A stretch of 63,933 bases of DNA from an uncultured Flavobacteriales bacterium (GTDB taxonomy: Bacteria > Bacteroidota > Bacteroidia > Flavobacteriales_E > Vicingaceae): contig CAJQON010000005.1 of assembly GCA_905479995.1 (NCBI GenBank), forward strand, positions 1 to 63,933, given 5' to 3'. Numbering within the stretch: position 1 is the first letter of the stretch; each line of letters starts with the position of its first letter. Below are positions 55,877-63,081 of this stretch, piece by piece. Under the pieces are notes generated by a model that saw only the letters and a program-made list of their open reading frames with translations, ran no database searches and was not told the origin of the DNA. The translations under genes and the position numbers were made by a program.

Positions 55877-57073
55877 ATTAAACAATTAAAATATATTATC
55901 CTTACAATAGCCCTTGCAACTTTTGCAAGTGGCTATTCGCAGGAAAACACTATAAATCAATCCTACTTCCAACCAGAATATTTTGTAGGAAAAGTAATTC
56001 CTAATTATCCAGATACCTTTCCAAAAACAAACTTACAACATGGGTTTACCTTAAACTTTGGTCGTCAGCAAAACGACACAAACGGATGGGGAAAATATTA
56101 CAACTATCTTGAAAGTGGAATTTCATTAAACTACTTCCATTTTGGAAATACTGCCATTTTTGGGCATATGGTTAGTGCGAATCCTTACGTTGCATTTCCA
56201 GTATTTAATAAATCCAAAGCAGATTACCACCTAAAAATAGGAATGGGTGTTGCTTATTTCAATACTATTTTTGACAGTATCCAAAACCACACAAATTTGA
56301 TGGTTAGCTCTCATGTCACTTGGGATTTTAAGCTATTTCTTTACCGCACACTAATTAATAAAGAAGATTTTAGTTTACGAATGGGCTTAGGATTTTCTCA
56401 TGAATCAAATGGCCATACAGTAATTCCAAATAAAGGAATCAACTCAGGTTTAATAAGTCTTTCCGGTCAGTTTTACAAAAACAAAAACAATCTTAACCAA
56501 CTTCCATCTCGTGTAAAAGGCAAAAACCATTCACCAAAAAAATTCTTTATTAATTATAGAGAAGGCTTTGGGTGGCACGCTCAAAATGAAGCTGAAGGAC
56601 CGCAAGTAGGAAGAATAAAACCCGTTTATGCGCTATCCCTTTCTGCAGGAAACATCTACAACAAACACATTAAATTACGAGCCGGTTTTACATACAAACT
56701 ATACGAGCAATACAGAACACACTTAACTGAAAATAACATTGAAGGCTTAAGCGACAATGTAACCTTATCTTCATCGGCCATTGTAGCTTTTGTAGGAACC
56801 GAATTTTTAATGAGTCATTTTAGTATGGACATGGAAGTAGGAATAAACCTTTACAAACCCTTTTACAGAGAATATAATCCAAGTAACAAAATAGGAATAA
56901 GCTTAATGAAACTTGTCGCTACTCGCCTTGGAGTAAATGCTTATTTATTTAACACCAACAAACTCCCAAAACATAACTTTTTTGTTGGCGGAAACATAAA
57001 TGCCAACCTAGGTAAAGCCGACTTTACCGAATTTAGTTTAGGCTATACTTATACTTTCAAAACCGACAAATAG
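55877..57073 (+). CDS. PagL-like acyloxyacyl hydrolase family protein, copy 1 (apparent ATT start)
   Basis: A 398-residue outer-membrane protein if started at ATT 55877, which gives a clean signal peptide (MKQLKYIILTIALATFA, then a GYSQ cleavage region). No ATG, GTG or TTG occurs between the in-frame secA stop and residue 98, and a start at the first ATG (56168) would remove the signal and first strands. FSHESNGHTVIPNKGINSG has the HxSN motif of PagL-type lipid A 3-O-deacylases. It likely removes an acyl chain from lipid A at the outer membrane. Next to it lies a paralogue. Confidence 0.72.
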   Translation: MKQLKYIILTIALATFASGYSQENTINQSYFQPEYFVGKVIPNYPDTFPKTNLQHGFTLNFGRQQNDTNGWGKYYNYLESGISLNYFHFGNTAIFGHMVSANPYVAFPVFNKSKADYHLKIGMGVAYFNTIFDSIQNHTNLMVSSHVTWDFKLFLYRTLINKEDFSLRMGLGFSHESNGHTVIPNKGINSGLISLSGQFYKNKNNLNQLPSRVKGKNHSPKKFFINYREGFGWHAQNEAEGPQVGRIKPVYALSLSAGNIYNKHIKLRAGFTYKLYEQYRTHLTENNIEGLSDNVTLSSSAIVAFVGTEFLMSHFSMDMEVGINLYKPFYREYNPSNKIGISLMKLVATRLGVNAYLFNTNKLPKHNFFVGGNINANLGKADFTEFSLGYTYTFKTDK

Positions 57074-57086
57074 CGTATATTTACGC

Positions 57087-58304
57087 ATCAAAATTTTACA
57101 TTACATACTCATATCATTCTGTTTTTTGTCTATTTCAACAATAGCTCAAGACACTACCAAACGCGCTGTATTTGTAGAGCCAGAATACATGCTAGGTCGA
57201 ATAATTCCAAATTACCTTGCAAACTTTCCCAACACTCATCTTCAGCATGGAGTGGCTTTAAGCATTGGCTCTTTTAAAACAGACACTTCCAGTTCTTGGG
57301 CTAAATATTATAATTTTCCTCAAACTGGCGTTTCTTTATTTTATTCTAATTTAGGTAACAACGATATTTTTGGTCACGAGTTTAGTGCCATGAGTTTTAT
57401 TTCCTTTAACATTTTTAACAAAAAAGTTAAGCCTTATTACCTTAAACTAGGAATTGGTGCAGCATATTTTACAACGTATTATGATAGTATTACCAACCCT
57501 AGGAATGTTGACATTGGCTCTCCATTTACCTGGTCATTCCAAGCAGGAGCTTATAAAACAATATCCGAAAAAAATGGAATGAATTTAAAAGTCGGATTTG
57601 TGTTTTCTCATGCTTCCAATGGTCATACACAATTACCCAACTTTGGCGCCAACTCCGCTTTATTAAGTTTATCCGCTCAATTTTACGACAAAGAACTCAA
57701 AACCTACCAACATATAAACCCTAAACAAAAGGCCGCTAAAAAAGAAAGAAGTTATGACATAGGATTGAGCTATGGATTAGGTTTTCATGAATATGGAGAC
57801 AAAGATGGACCCGTTGGAGAACCAAAAAAAGGTGTTCACTCTTATTCGGTTTTTGCAGGAAGAACGACCAACAACCATTTTAGATGGGGATTAGGTTTAA
57901 CCTATCGCTACTACCCCATTTACAAAGATCAAATCGTAAATAGAAATTTAACTGAATACATTGATGCTCCAAAAAAATCAGCCTCAAATATTGTGCTTTT
58001 TAGCAATGCCGAACTATTAATGAGTCACTTTAGCATTGACATTGAACTCGGTTTTAACCTCTACAAACCATTTTACGAACAATACGAAGAAGACTTTCCT
58101 TTAGACACTCAAATTGAGTCATATTCTAAGTTTAAATCTTACTTTAAACAACTCTTAACCACTCGACTTGGTTTAAATCTCTATGCATTTAACACCAACA
58201 AATTACCCAAACACAATTTCTTTGTTGGCCCGCACATTAAAGCAAATGCCGGTCAAGCCGATTTTACCGAAATTGCTTTTGGTTATGTTTATAGAATCAA
58301 TTAA
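57087..58304 (+). CDS. PagL-like acyloxyacyl hydrolase family protein, copy 2 (apparent ATC start)
   Basis: A 405-residue paralogue of the preceding protein. Started at ATC 57087 it has a typical signal peptide (MKILHYILISFCFLSIS, with TIAQ cleavage). The frame has no ATG, GTG or TTG between the in-frame stop at 57039 and a TTG inside the hydrophobic core (57126). FSHASNGHTQLPNFGANSA carries the HxSN motif. Both copies share FxxPEYxxGxxIPNYxxxFP near the N-terminus and TNKLPKHNFFVG near the C-terminus, so they come from duplication. Enzyme activity is inferred. Confidence 0.72.
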   Translation: MKILHYILISFCFLSISTIAQDTTKRAVFVEPEYMLGRIIPNYLANFPNTHLQHGVALSIGSFKTDTSSSWAKYYNFPQTGVSLFYSNLGNNDIFGHEFSAMSFISFNIFNKKVKPYYLKLGIGAAYFTTYYDSITNPRNVDIGSPFTWSFQAGAYKTISEKNGMNLKVGFVFSHASNGHTQLPNFGANSALLSLSAQFYDKELKTYQHINPKQKAAKKERSYDIGLSYGLGFHEYGDKDGPVGEPKKGVHSYSVFAGRTTNNHFRWGLGLTYRYYPIYKDQIVNRNLTEYIDAPKKSASNIVLFSNAELLMSHFSIDIELGFNLYKPFYEQYEEDFPLDTQIESYSKFKSYFKQLLTTRLGLNLYAFNTNKLPKHNFFVGPHIKANAGQADFTEIAFGYVYRIN

Positions 58305-58330
58305 AAGTCAGTTTTATACAACTATTGAAT

Positions 58331-58360
58331 TTGCCAAACGCTCATTATGAATTAGCTTTG
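58331..58360 (+). promoter_or_regulatory. Promoter of the acyltransferase gene
   Basis: TTG (58331-58333), 19 nt, TAGCTTTG (58353-58360): a full match to the Bacteroidota consensus, 22 nt before the start codon. Confidence 0.65.
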
Positions 58361-58382
58361 AGTTAAACTTAAAACAACAGCA

Positions 58383-59726
58383 ATGATTTATGCTATTTTA
58401 AAAACCATTTGCAAATTAGCGTTAAACGTTTATTTCAGAAAGTTCCAGGTGGTAGGAAAAGAAAAACTACCAAAAAAAGGGCCTTTTTTAATTGTAGCCA
58501 ATCATCCAAGCTCTTTCCTCGACCCACTAACTATAGCAACTCAGATAAAGCCCAAAATAAATTTTTTAGCCAAAGGAATGATGTTCAAGAACAAAATTGT
58601 TGCATCGTTATTAAGAGGCTTAAACATGATTCCTGTTTATAGAGCTCAAGACGATCCATCTATGCTAAATAAAAATGCCGATGTTTTTAAAGGTTGTTTT
58701 GACAAACTCGGAAAGAAACAAGTGATTATGATTTTTCCTGAAGGAACCAGCGAAATGGAACGCAGGTTAAGAAAAATAAAAACTGGTGCAGCCAGAATAG
58801 CGCTTGGAGCTGAAAAAGAACATGGTTTTGATTTAAACTTAAAAATTGTTCCTGTAGGATTAAATTATACCAAATCGAGCAGATTTAGAAGCGAGGCTTT
58901 TATCAATTTTGGAACGCCAATCAACGTTTCAGATTATTTTGATACATACAAAAACAACGAAATTGAAGGTGCTAAATCGCTAACCGAAAAAATAGAAACA
59001 GATATTAAAAGTTTAATTATAGCAATTGAAAAGGAAGAAAATGATGAGTTAGTTGAGCGTATAGAAAGCATTTACAAAACTACACTCAACAAAAAAGAGT
59101 CTACCGATAATGAAGCCATTAACAACTTAAATTCTTCTAAAGCCATAACCGAGGCGGTTAGCTATTTCCAAGTAAACAACCCAGCTTTATTTGATGCAAC
59201 AGCCAACAAAATTGATCAGTACTTTTTAAAACTAAGACGAATAAAAGTTTCCGACAAAAGTCTTGATCAACAGAGTAATAATAATGGCGCTTTATCAGGA
59301 ATACTTCAATCGATTCTAACACTTTTTTTAGGTTTCCCCTTGTGGCTATTTGGATATATATCGAGCTACATTCCGTACAAGTTACCTCGAATATTAGCCT
59401 TGAAAATTAGCGATAGTGAAGCTTTTTATGGCGCCTTATTAATGTCGTTTGGAACATTATTATTCATCCTATTTTATGCGTTAGAAATTTACTTGTTTTG
59501 GATACTCACACATCAAGCAACACTCACACTAATGTTTGGCACTTTACTTGTTTTAAGTGGGTTCTTTACCATTTACTATGCAAGAAACGCACGCAGGTTA
59601 TTTTTTAATTTAAAACTGTACAGTAAAAAACATTTTTTAGATAGTTTAAAAAAGGAAAGAGCAACCTTAATTCATGAATTTGATGCGATAAGAAAACAAT
59701 ACCAGCAAGAAAACAACATTACTTGA
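58383..59726 (+). CDS. PlsC-like acyltransferase with C-terminal membrane region
   Basis: A 447-residue protein. The N-terminal part is a glycerolipid acyltransferase: NHPSSFLDPL (HxxxxD-like as NHPSSFLD), FPEGTSEMERRLRKIKTGAARIAL and IVPVGLNY. From about residue 305 are two pairs of membrane helices (SILTLFLGFPLWLFGYISSYI, LMSFGTLLFILFYALEIYLFW). It transfers acyl chains, probably to lysophosphatidate or a lipid at the inner membrane. It follows two lipid A deacylase-like genes and overlaps the next gene by 4 bases. Confidence 0.88.
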   Translation: MIYAILKTICKLALNVYFRKFQVVGKEKLPKKGPFLIVANHPSSFLDPLTIATQIKPKINFLAKGMMFKNKIVASLLRGLNMIPVYRAQDDPSMLNKNADVFKGCFDKLGKKQVIMIFPEGTSEMERRLRKIKTGAARIALGAEKEHGFDLNLKIVPVGLNYTKSSRFRSEAFINFGTPINVSDYFDTYKNNEIEGAKSLTEKIETDIKSLIIAIEKEENDELVERIESIYKTTLNKKESTDNEAINNLNSSKAITEAVSYFQVNNPALFDATANKIDQYFLKLRRIKVSDKSLDQQSNNNGALSGILQSILTLFLGFPLWLFGYISSYIPYKLPRILALKISDSEAFYGALLMSFGTLLFILFYALEIYLFWILTHQATLTLMFGTLLVLSGFFTIYYARNARRLFFNLKLYSKKHFLDSLKKERATLIHEFDAIRKQYQQENNIT

Positions 59727-60643
59727 ACAAAAAAACACTCATACTTACAACCTTAATAGTTCACCTCCTTGGAGGTGTTGCAGCACAACAGTACCAACAA
59801 AATAATATTGGATTAAACATTGGTATTGTTGCGGCAATAGGAACAAAAATAGATCGTTTTGGTGTAACAATAAATGGGTATTATGCCAAAAACAACTTCC
59901 AGTTTAATAGTGGAGCACGTTTTTACTTTAATTTTAAAAACATTGGTCCAAATAAACAACACTTTGAAGCTGTTGGAAGCTTAGGAATAGTTTATGGATA
60001 TGGAAATTCAACTTCCGATTCTTCTTTATTTTATACGCCAGTTGGTAATCAAACTCAACATCAAAATAGTTTTGGTTATGCGTATAATTACTACCTAAAC
60101 AACATCAAAACAAGTCAACAAACCGGAACAATAGCTATACAAATTAATGAGTTTAGCCTAATTGCCGAAAACGACATTTTTGCACGACCAAAATTAGATC
60201 GATATAGAACGGGTGCTTTTGCGCTTCAATATCAAAAAAAAGACATTGCATTGGGTGTAAATACAACTCTTTTTACTGGTCAAATGGGCAGAAAAATAGA
60301 AGACCCCAACTACCCCAATTCTTATATCTACAAATCTAGCGAAGGAGGAAATCATACTAAGTTCTCCAACGGATTATTGAGCTTACAAGGCCAATATATT
60401 GGTAAATACCATCAACAGTATCAAGCAAACATTGGTATTGATGCTGAACAGGTAAGGCATGTTGTACAAAACAGGCTAATTCATGACATGGTATTTTTAC
60501 CAAATGCATGGCGCAAAAAAACAAATGCGCACATTCCAATGTTAGACCAAGAAGGAAATCAATATTTATTTAAGGAAAATCAAAAAATAAGAAAGCCGAG
60601 TATTTACCTCAACCTTTATCAAAACTCTGGACTTTTCTACTAA
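59723..60643 (+). CDS. Outer-membrane beta-barrel-like protein, unknown
   Basis: A 306-residue protein starting at TTG 59723 inside the stop of the acyltransferase gene (ACTTGA), with a signal peptide (KTLILTTLIVHLLGGVAAQQ). The body alternates beta strands with many Tyr/Asn residues (NIGLNIGIVAAIGTKIDRFG, FNSGARFYFNFKNIG), like a small outer-membrane barrel. The C-terminal third resembles, with low certainty, proteins annotated polymorphic toxin type 23 in Bacteroidota. It overlaps the convergent lipoprotein gene by 4 bases. Confidence 0.7.
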   Translation: MNKKTLILTTLIVHLLGGVAAQQYQQNNIGLNIGIVAAIGTKIDRFGVTINGYYAKNNFQFNSGARFYFNFKNIGPNKQHFEAVGSLGIVYGYGNSTSDSSLFYTPVGNQTQHQNSFGYAYNYYLNNIKTSQQTGTIAIQINEFSLIAENDIFARPKLDRYRTGAFALQYQKKDIALGVNTTLFTGQMGRKIEDPNYPNSYIYKSSEGGNHTKFSNGLLSLQGQYIGKYHQQYQANIGIDAEQVRHVVQNRLIHDMVFLPNAWRKKTNAHIPMLDQEGNQYLFKENQKIRKPSIYLNLYQNSGLFY

Positions 60644-61065
60644 TATTTTCCAACTTCACAATGAATATTAGAGAGTATTGGAGTCATTGTAATCGAATCA
60701 GAAGGAATAAACTCAAATTCTACACCAGCACTGGTTAGGGTATTAATAAAAATACAACACTGTACATCGTCACCAATATTACCATTGGCAAATGCCATCG
60801 ATAAAACACTTGTTCCTGAGGCTGGATAATATACCAACTTAGTCAGGTCTACTGTGTTTTTTACCCCTCTTGTTTGGTTGGTATATTCAATGCTATCTAC
60901 AATGGCTGGATTACCGTTTATCTTCACCATCAAATAGCCAACATCATAGCTAGCAGGAGTGTATTCATATGGTTTAACTGGCTCCTCCTCTTTAGAACAC
61001 GCAATTAACGTGAGTAAAGAAGTAAATAATACAATTGAAATTTTTACAGATTTACAACAAATCAT
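60640..61065 (-). CDS. Small lipoprotein
   Basis: A 141-residue lipoprotein: signal with lipobox LIAC (Cys23) after SVKISIVLFTSLL, an acidic linker (SKEEEPVKPYEY) and a single beta-rich domain with two adjacent cysteines (DVQCCIF). No family recognised. A full promoter match lies 25 nt upstream, so it is transcribed independently of the truncated gene before it. Confidence 0.72.
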   Translation of the reverse strand: MICCKSVKISIVLFTSLLTLIACSKEEEPVKPYEYTPASYDVGYLMVKINGNPAIVDSIEYTNQTRGVKNTVDLTKLVYYPASGTSVLSMAFANGNIGDDVQCCIFINTLTSAGVEFEFIPSDSITMTPILSNIHCEVGKY

Positions 61066-61089
61066 TTTCTACAATTTGTGTTAAAGGTA

Positions 61090-61119
61090 CAAAAGAAAAT
61101 AGATTCATAACCGAGCCAA
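61090..61119 (-). promoter_or_regulatory. Promoter of the small lipoprotein gene
   Basis: On the minus strand TTG (61119-61117), 19 nt, TTCTTTTG (61097-61090), one base off consensus. Confidence 0.5.
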
Positions 61120-61133
61120 ACTCTGAACGGTTC

Positions 61134-61481
61134 TTATTGTATCGTTATCTTTTTAACAAAAGGTTCTTGTTGTCCTGTAAGTCTTAAAAAATAAACCCCT
61201 TTAGGAAGCTTACTCACATCCAACTGATTTGTAAAACCTTGTTCTAAGACTTTCGTGCCTACTGCATCCATCAAAGCAACAGTTGTAAAGACATTTTTTT
61301 CAACTTTAATGTTAACGATAGCTGTTGAAGGATTTGGGTAAATACTGATGTTATTTAACACCTCCAAATCACTTAATCCTAAGCCAAATTCATGTCTATA
61401 TTTAACACGGGTAGTTACCAAATCATTCACATTTGCTATTGGAGCAACAACAGTTAATGCACAAAAATTTTTTAACGACAA
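61134..61481 (-). pseudogene. 5'-truncated T9SS protein, sorting domain only
   Basis: The frame encodes a complete type A sorting domain (NISIYPNPSTAIVNI, KVLEQGFTNQLDVSKLPKGVYFLRL, FVKKITIQ) preceded by about 20 plausible residues (DLVTTRVKYRHEFGLGLSDL) and then by sequence that is the reverse strand of the neighbouring gene's signal peptide. The cargo part and signal peptide are missing. Native coding probably stops near 61435. A deletion of the 5' ends of two divergent genes would produce this; a misjoined assembly is the alternative. Confidence 0.65.
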
Positions 61482-62238
61482 CGGAGCTGCTGGAACAGCA
61501 GTAGATTTTACAATGACTTCTTACTCTGAAACAGGAAGCAAACAGGTTCATCTTCAAACAGAACTTAACGCTGGGAAAATCGTTTTATTAGATTATTTCT
61601 TTACAACTTGTTTTTACTGTCAAGTGTCTGCTCCTGAATTGGAAGATATTTATACTGACTTTGGTCCAACTGGTTCTAACAAGTTAGAAATTCTTTCTTT
61701 AGATGTAAATACTTCTACTCACTCTAGTACTTCTGTTGCAAGTTATATTAGTACTTATTCTGTAAGTAACCCAATGTTTGACATTGCGTCTCATACTTCA
61801 ACTTTTTATGGAGCTCCTTACCATACTAACTCGGTAACAAGCTACGGATTGCCACACTTTATTGCTATTTGTCCCGATGGATCTTGGGCTTCTTTACACC
61901 AAGATGATGCATTTCCAGCTTCAAGTTCTGCTGTAAATGCTTCTTTAAGATCACTATTAACTAGCACTTGTCCAGGTGTTGCTTTGGATGTTGTTACAAT
62001 AGATCCTGCAGTAAAAGTTGCAATATCTCCTAATCCAGCTACAAACAACTTAACAGTTAACTATACAAACAACAACACTGTTACTGTAAACATGGTTAAT
62101 GTATTAGGTGAAACGGTTTACACTGCTACAATGAATTCTGAAATTACAATTGACATTTCTAAATTCAACAAAGGAATTTACTTTGTAAACATCATTGATA
62201 ACAATGAGAAAGTAACTCAAAAAGTTATTGTTCAGTAA
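61348..62238 (+). CDS. Thioredoxin-like protein with T9SS sorting domain, N-terminus disturbed
   Basis: The recognisable protein begins near 61436 with the end of a signal peptide (GATTVNAQKFF), then a thioredoxin-like domain (KIVLLDYFFTTCFYCQVSAPE, CxxC as CFYC; cis-Pro in YGLPHFIAICPDG) and a type A sorting domain (VAISPNPATNNLTVNY). The first 30 residues from ATG 61348 are antisense to the neighbouring sorting domain and are not signal-like. So the true start and the first half of the signal peptide appear lost. As it stands, export is doubtful. A terminator shared with the comM remnant follows. Confidence 0.7.
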   Translation: MLFNTSKSLNPKPNSCLYLTRVVTKSFTFAIGATTVNAQKFFNDNGAAGTAVDFTMTSYSETGSKQVHLQTELNAGKIVLLDYFFTTCFYCQVSAPELEDIYTDFGPTGSNKLEILSLDVNTSTHSSTSVASYISTYSVSNPMFDIASHTSTFYGAPYHTNSVTSYGLPHFIAICPDGSWASLHQDDAFPASSSAVNASLRSLLTSTCPGVALDVVTIDPAVKVAISPNPATNNLTVNYTNNNTVTVNMVNVLGETVYTATMNSEITIDISKFNKGIYFVNIIDNNEKVTQKVIVQ

Positions 62239-62258
62239 TCAAGTATTACTTTCAACTA

Positions 62259-62291
62259 AAAGAGGCTTCCATTGGAAGCCTCTTTTTTTTA
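62259..62291 (+). terminator. Terminator between convergent genes
   Basis: AGAGGCTTCC / GGAAGCCTCT, a perfect 10-bp stem with a 3-nt loop and eight or more Ts; an A-run on the other side is short, so it works mainly for the plus strand. Confidence 0.88.
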
Positions 62292-62304
62292 TTTTATCTA
62301 ATAT

Positions 62305-63018
62305 TTATCCTGCCCAACCTTCTCTATCCAAACTTCTGTATTGAATTGCTTCTGCCAAATGATTGACTTTTATTTTTGGCTCATTTTCTAGATCGGCAAT
62401 GGTTCTGGCTACTTTTAAAATTCTATCATAAGCTATAGCAGACAAACCTAATTTTTCCATAGCCTTTTTTAAAAGCACAACTCCTTCTTGATCAATTACA
62501 CAAGTTTGCTTTAAGGTCTTTGATGAAATCTGTGCATTGGAATGTACATCTTGCTTTTCGCTGTATCTTTTTTCCTGTATAGTTCTCGCCAAAATCACTC
62601 TTTCTCTAATTTTGTTACTGCTTTCACCAAGTGATTTTTCACTTAGTTTCCCAAATGAAACAGGTGTAACCTCAACGTGCAAATCAATTCTATCCAACAG
62701 CGGCCCAGAAATTTTACTTAAATATTTTTGTACCACACCCGGTGAACAAACGCATTCTTTTTCGGGATGATTGTAATACCCACAAGGACAAGGGTTCATA
62801 GATGCAACCAACATAAAACTAGCTGGATAATCTACCGTAAACTTTGCCCTCGATATAGAAATTCTTCGGTCTTCTAAAGGTTGTCTCAATACCTCTAAAA
62901 CAGTTCGTTTAAACTCTGGTAATTCATCTAAAAACAATACTCCATTGTGGGCTAAAGATATTTCTCCTGGTTGTGGAAAACCACCCCCACCTACCAAAGC
63001 TACATCTGTTATAATATT
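62305..63018 (-). pseudogene. comM: Mg-chelatase-like protein ComM/YifB, C-terminal half, interrupted
   Basis: About 237 codons of a roughly 510-codon gene remain: ALVGGGGFPQPGEISLAHNG, FLDELPEFKRTVLEVLRQPL, MNPCPCGYYNHPEKECVC, DRIDLHVEVTPV and the C-terminal Mg_chelatase_C domain. The frame hits TAG at 63021-63019, just where the conserved HHTISDVALVGGG motif should continue into the Walker A domain; only ITDVALV is kept. The rest is replaced by the promoter and gene of a serine recombinase. ComM is an AAA+ branch-migration helicase that helps natural transformation; the remnant lacks the Walker A motif and should be inactive. Confidence 0.85.
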
Positions 63019-63037
63019 CTATGTGGTGGAGAATGTA

Positions 63038-63045
63038 TATATTTG
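63038..63045 (+). promoter_or_regulatory. -7 box of the recombinase gene
   Basis: TATATTTG matches TAnnTTTG exactly, inside a short inverted repeat (GTATA / TATAC, 63035-63050), 36 nt before the start codon. Confidence 0.5.
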
Positions 63046-63081
63046 TATACTAAACGAATCATTGATTATTTAACACCAAAA

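Noticed and set aside
52523-57073. SecA and the first PagL-like gene are in the same frame, separated by a single TAA, suggesting stop read-through
   Set aside because: The downstream protein has its own signal peptide, which needs a free N-terminus; one in three adjacent genes share a frame by chance.
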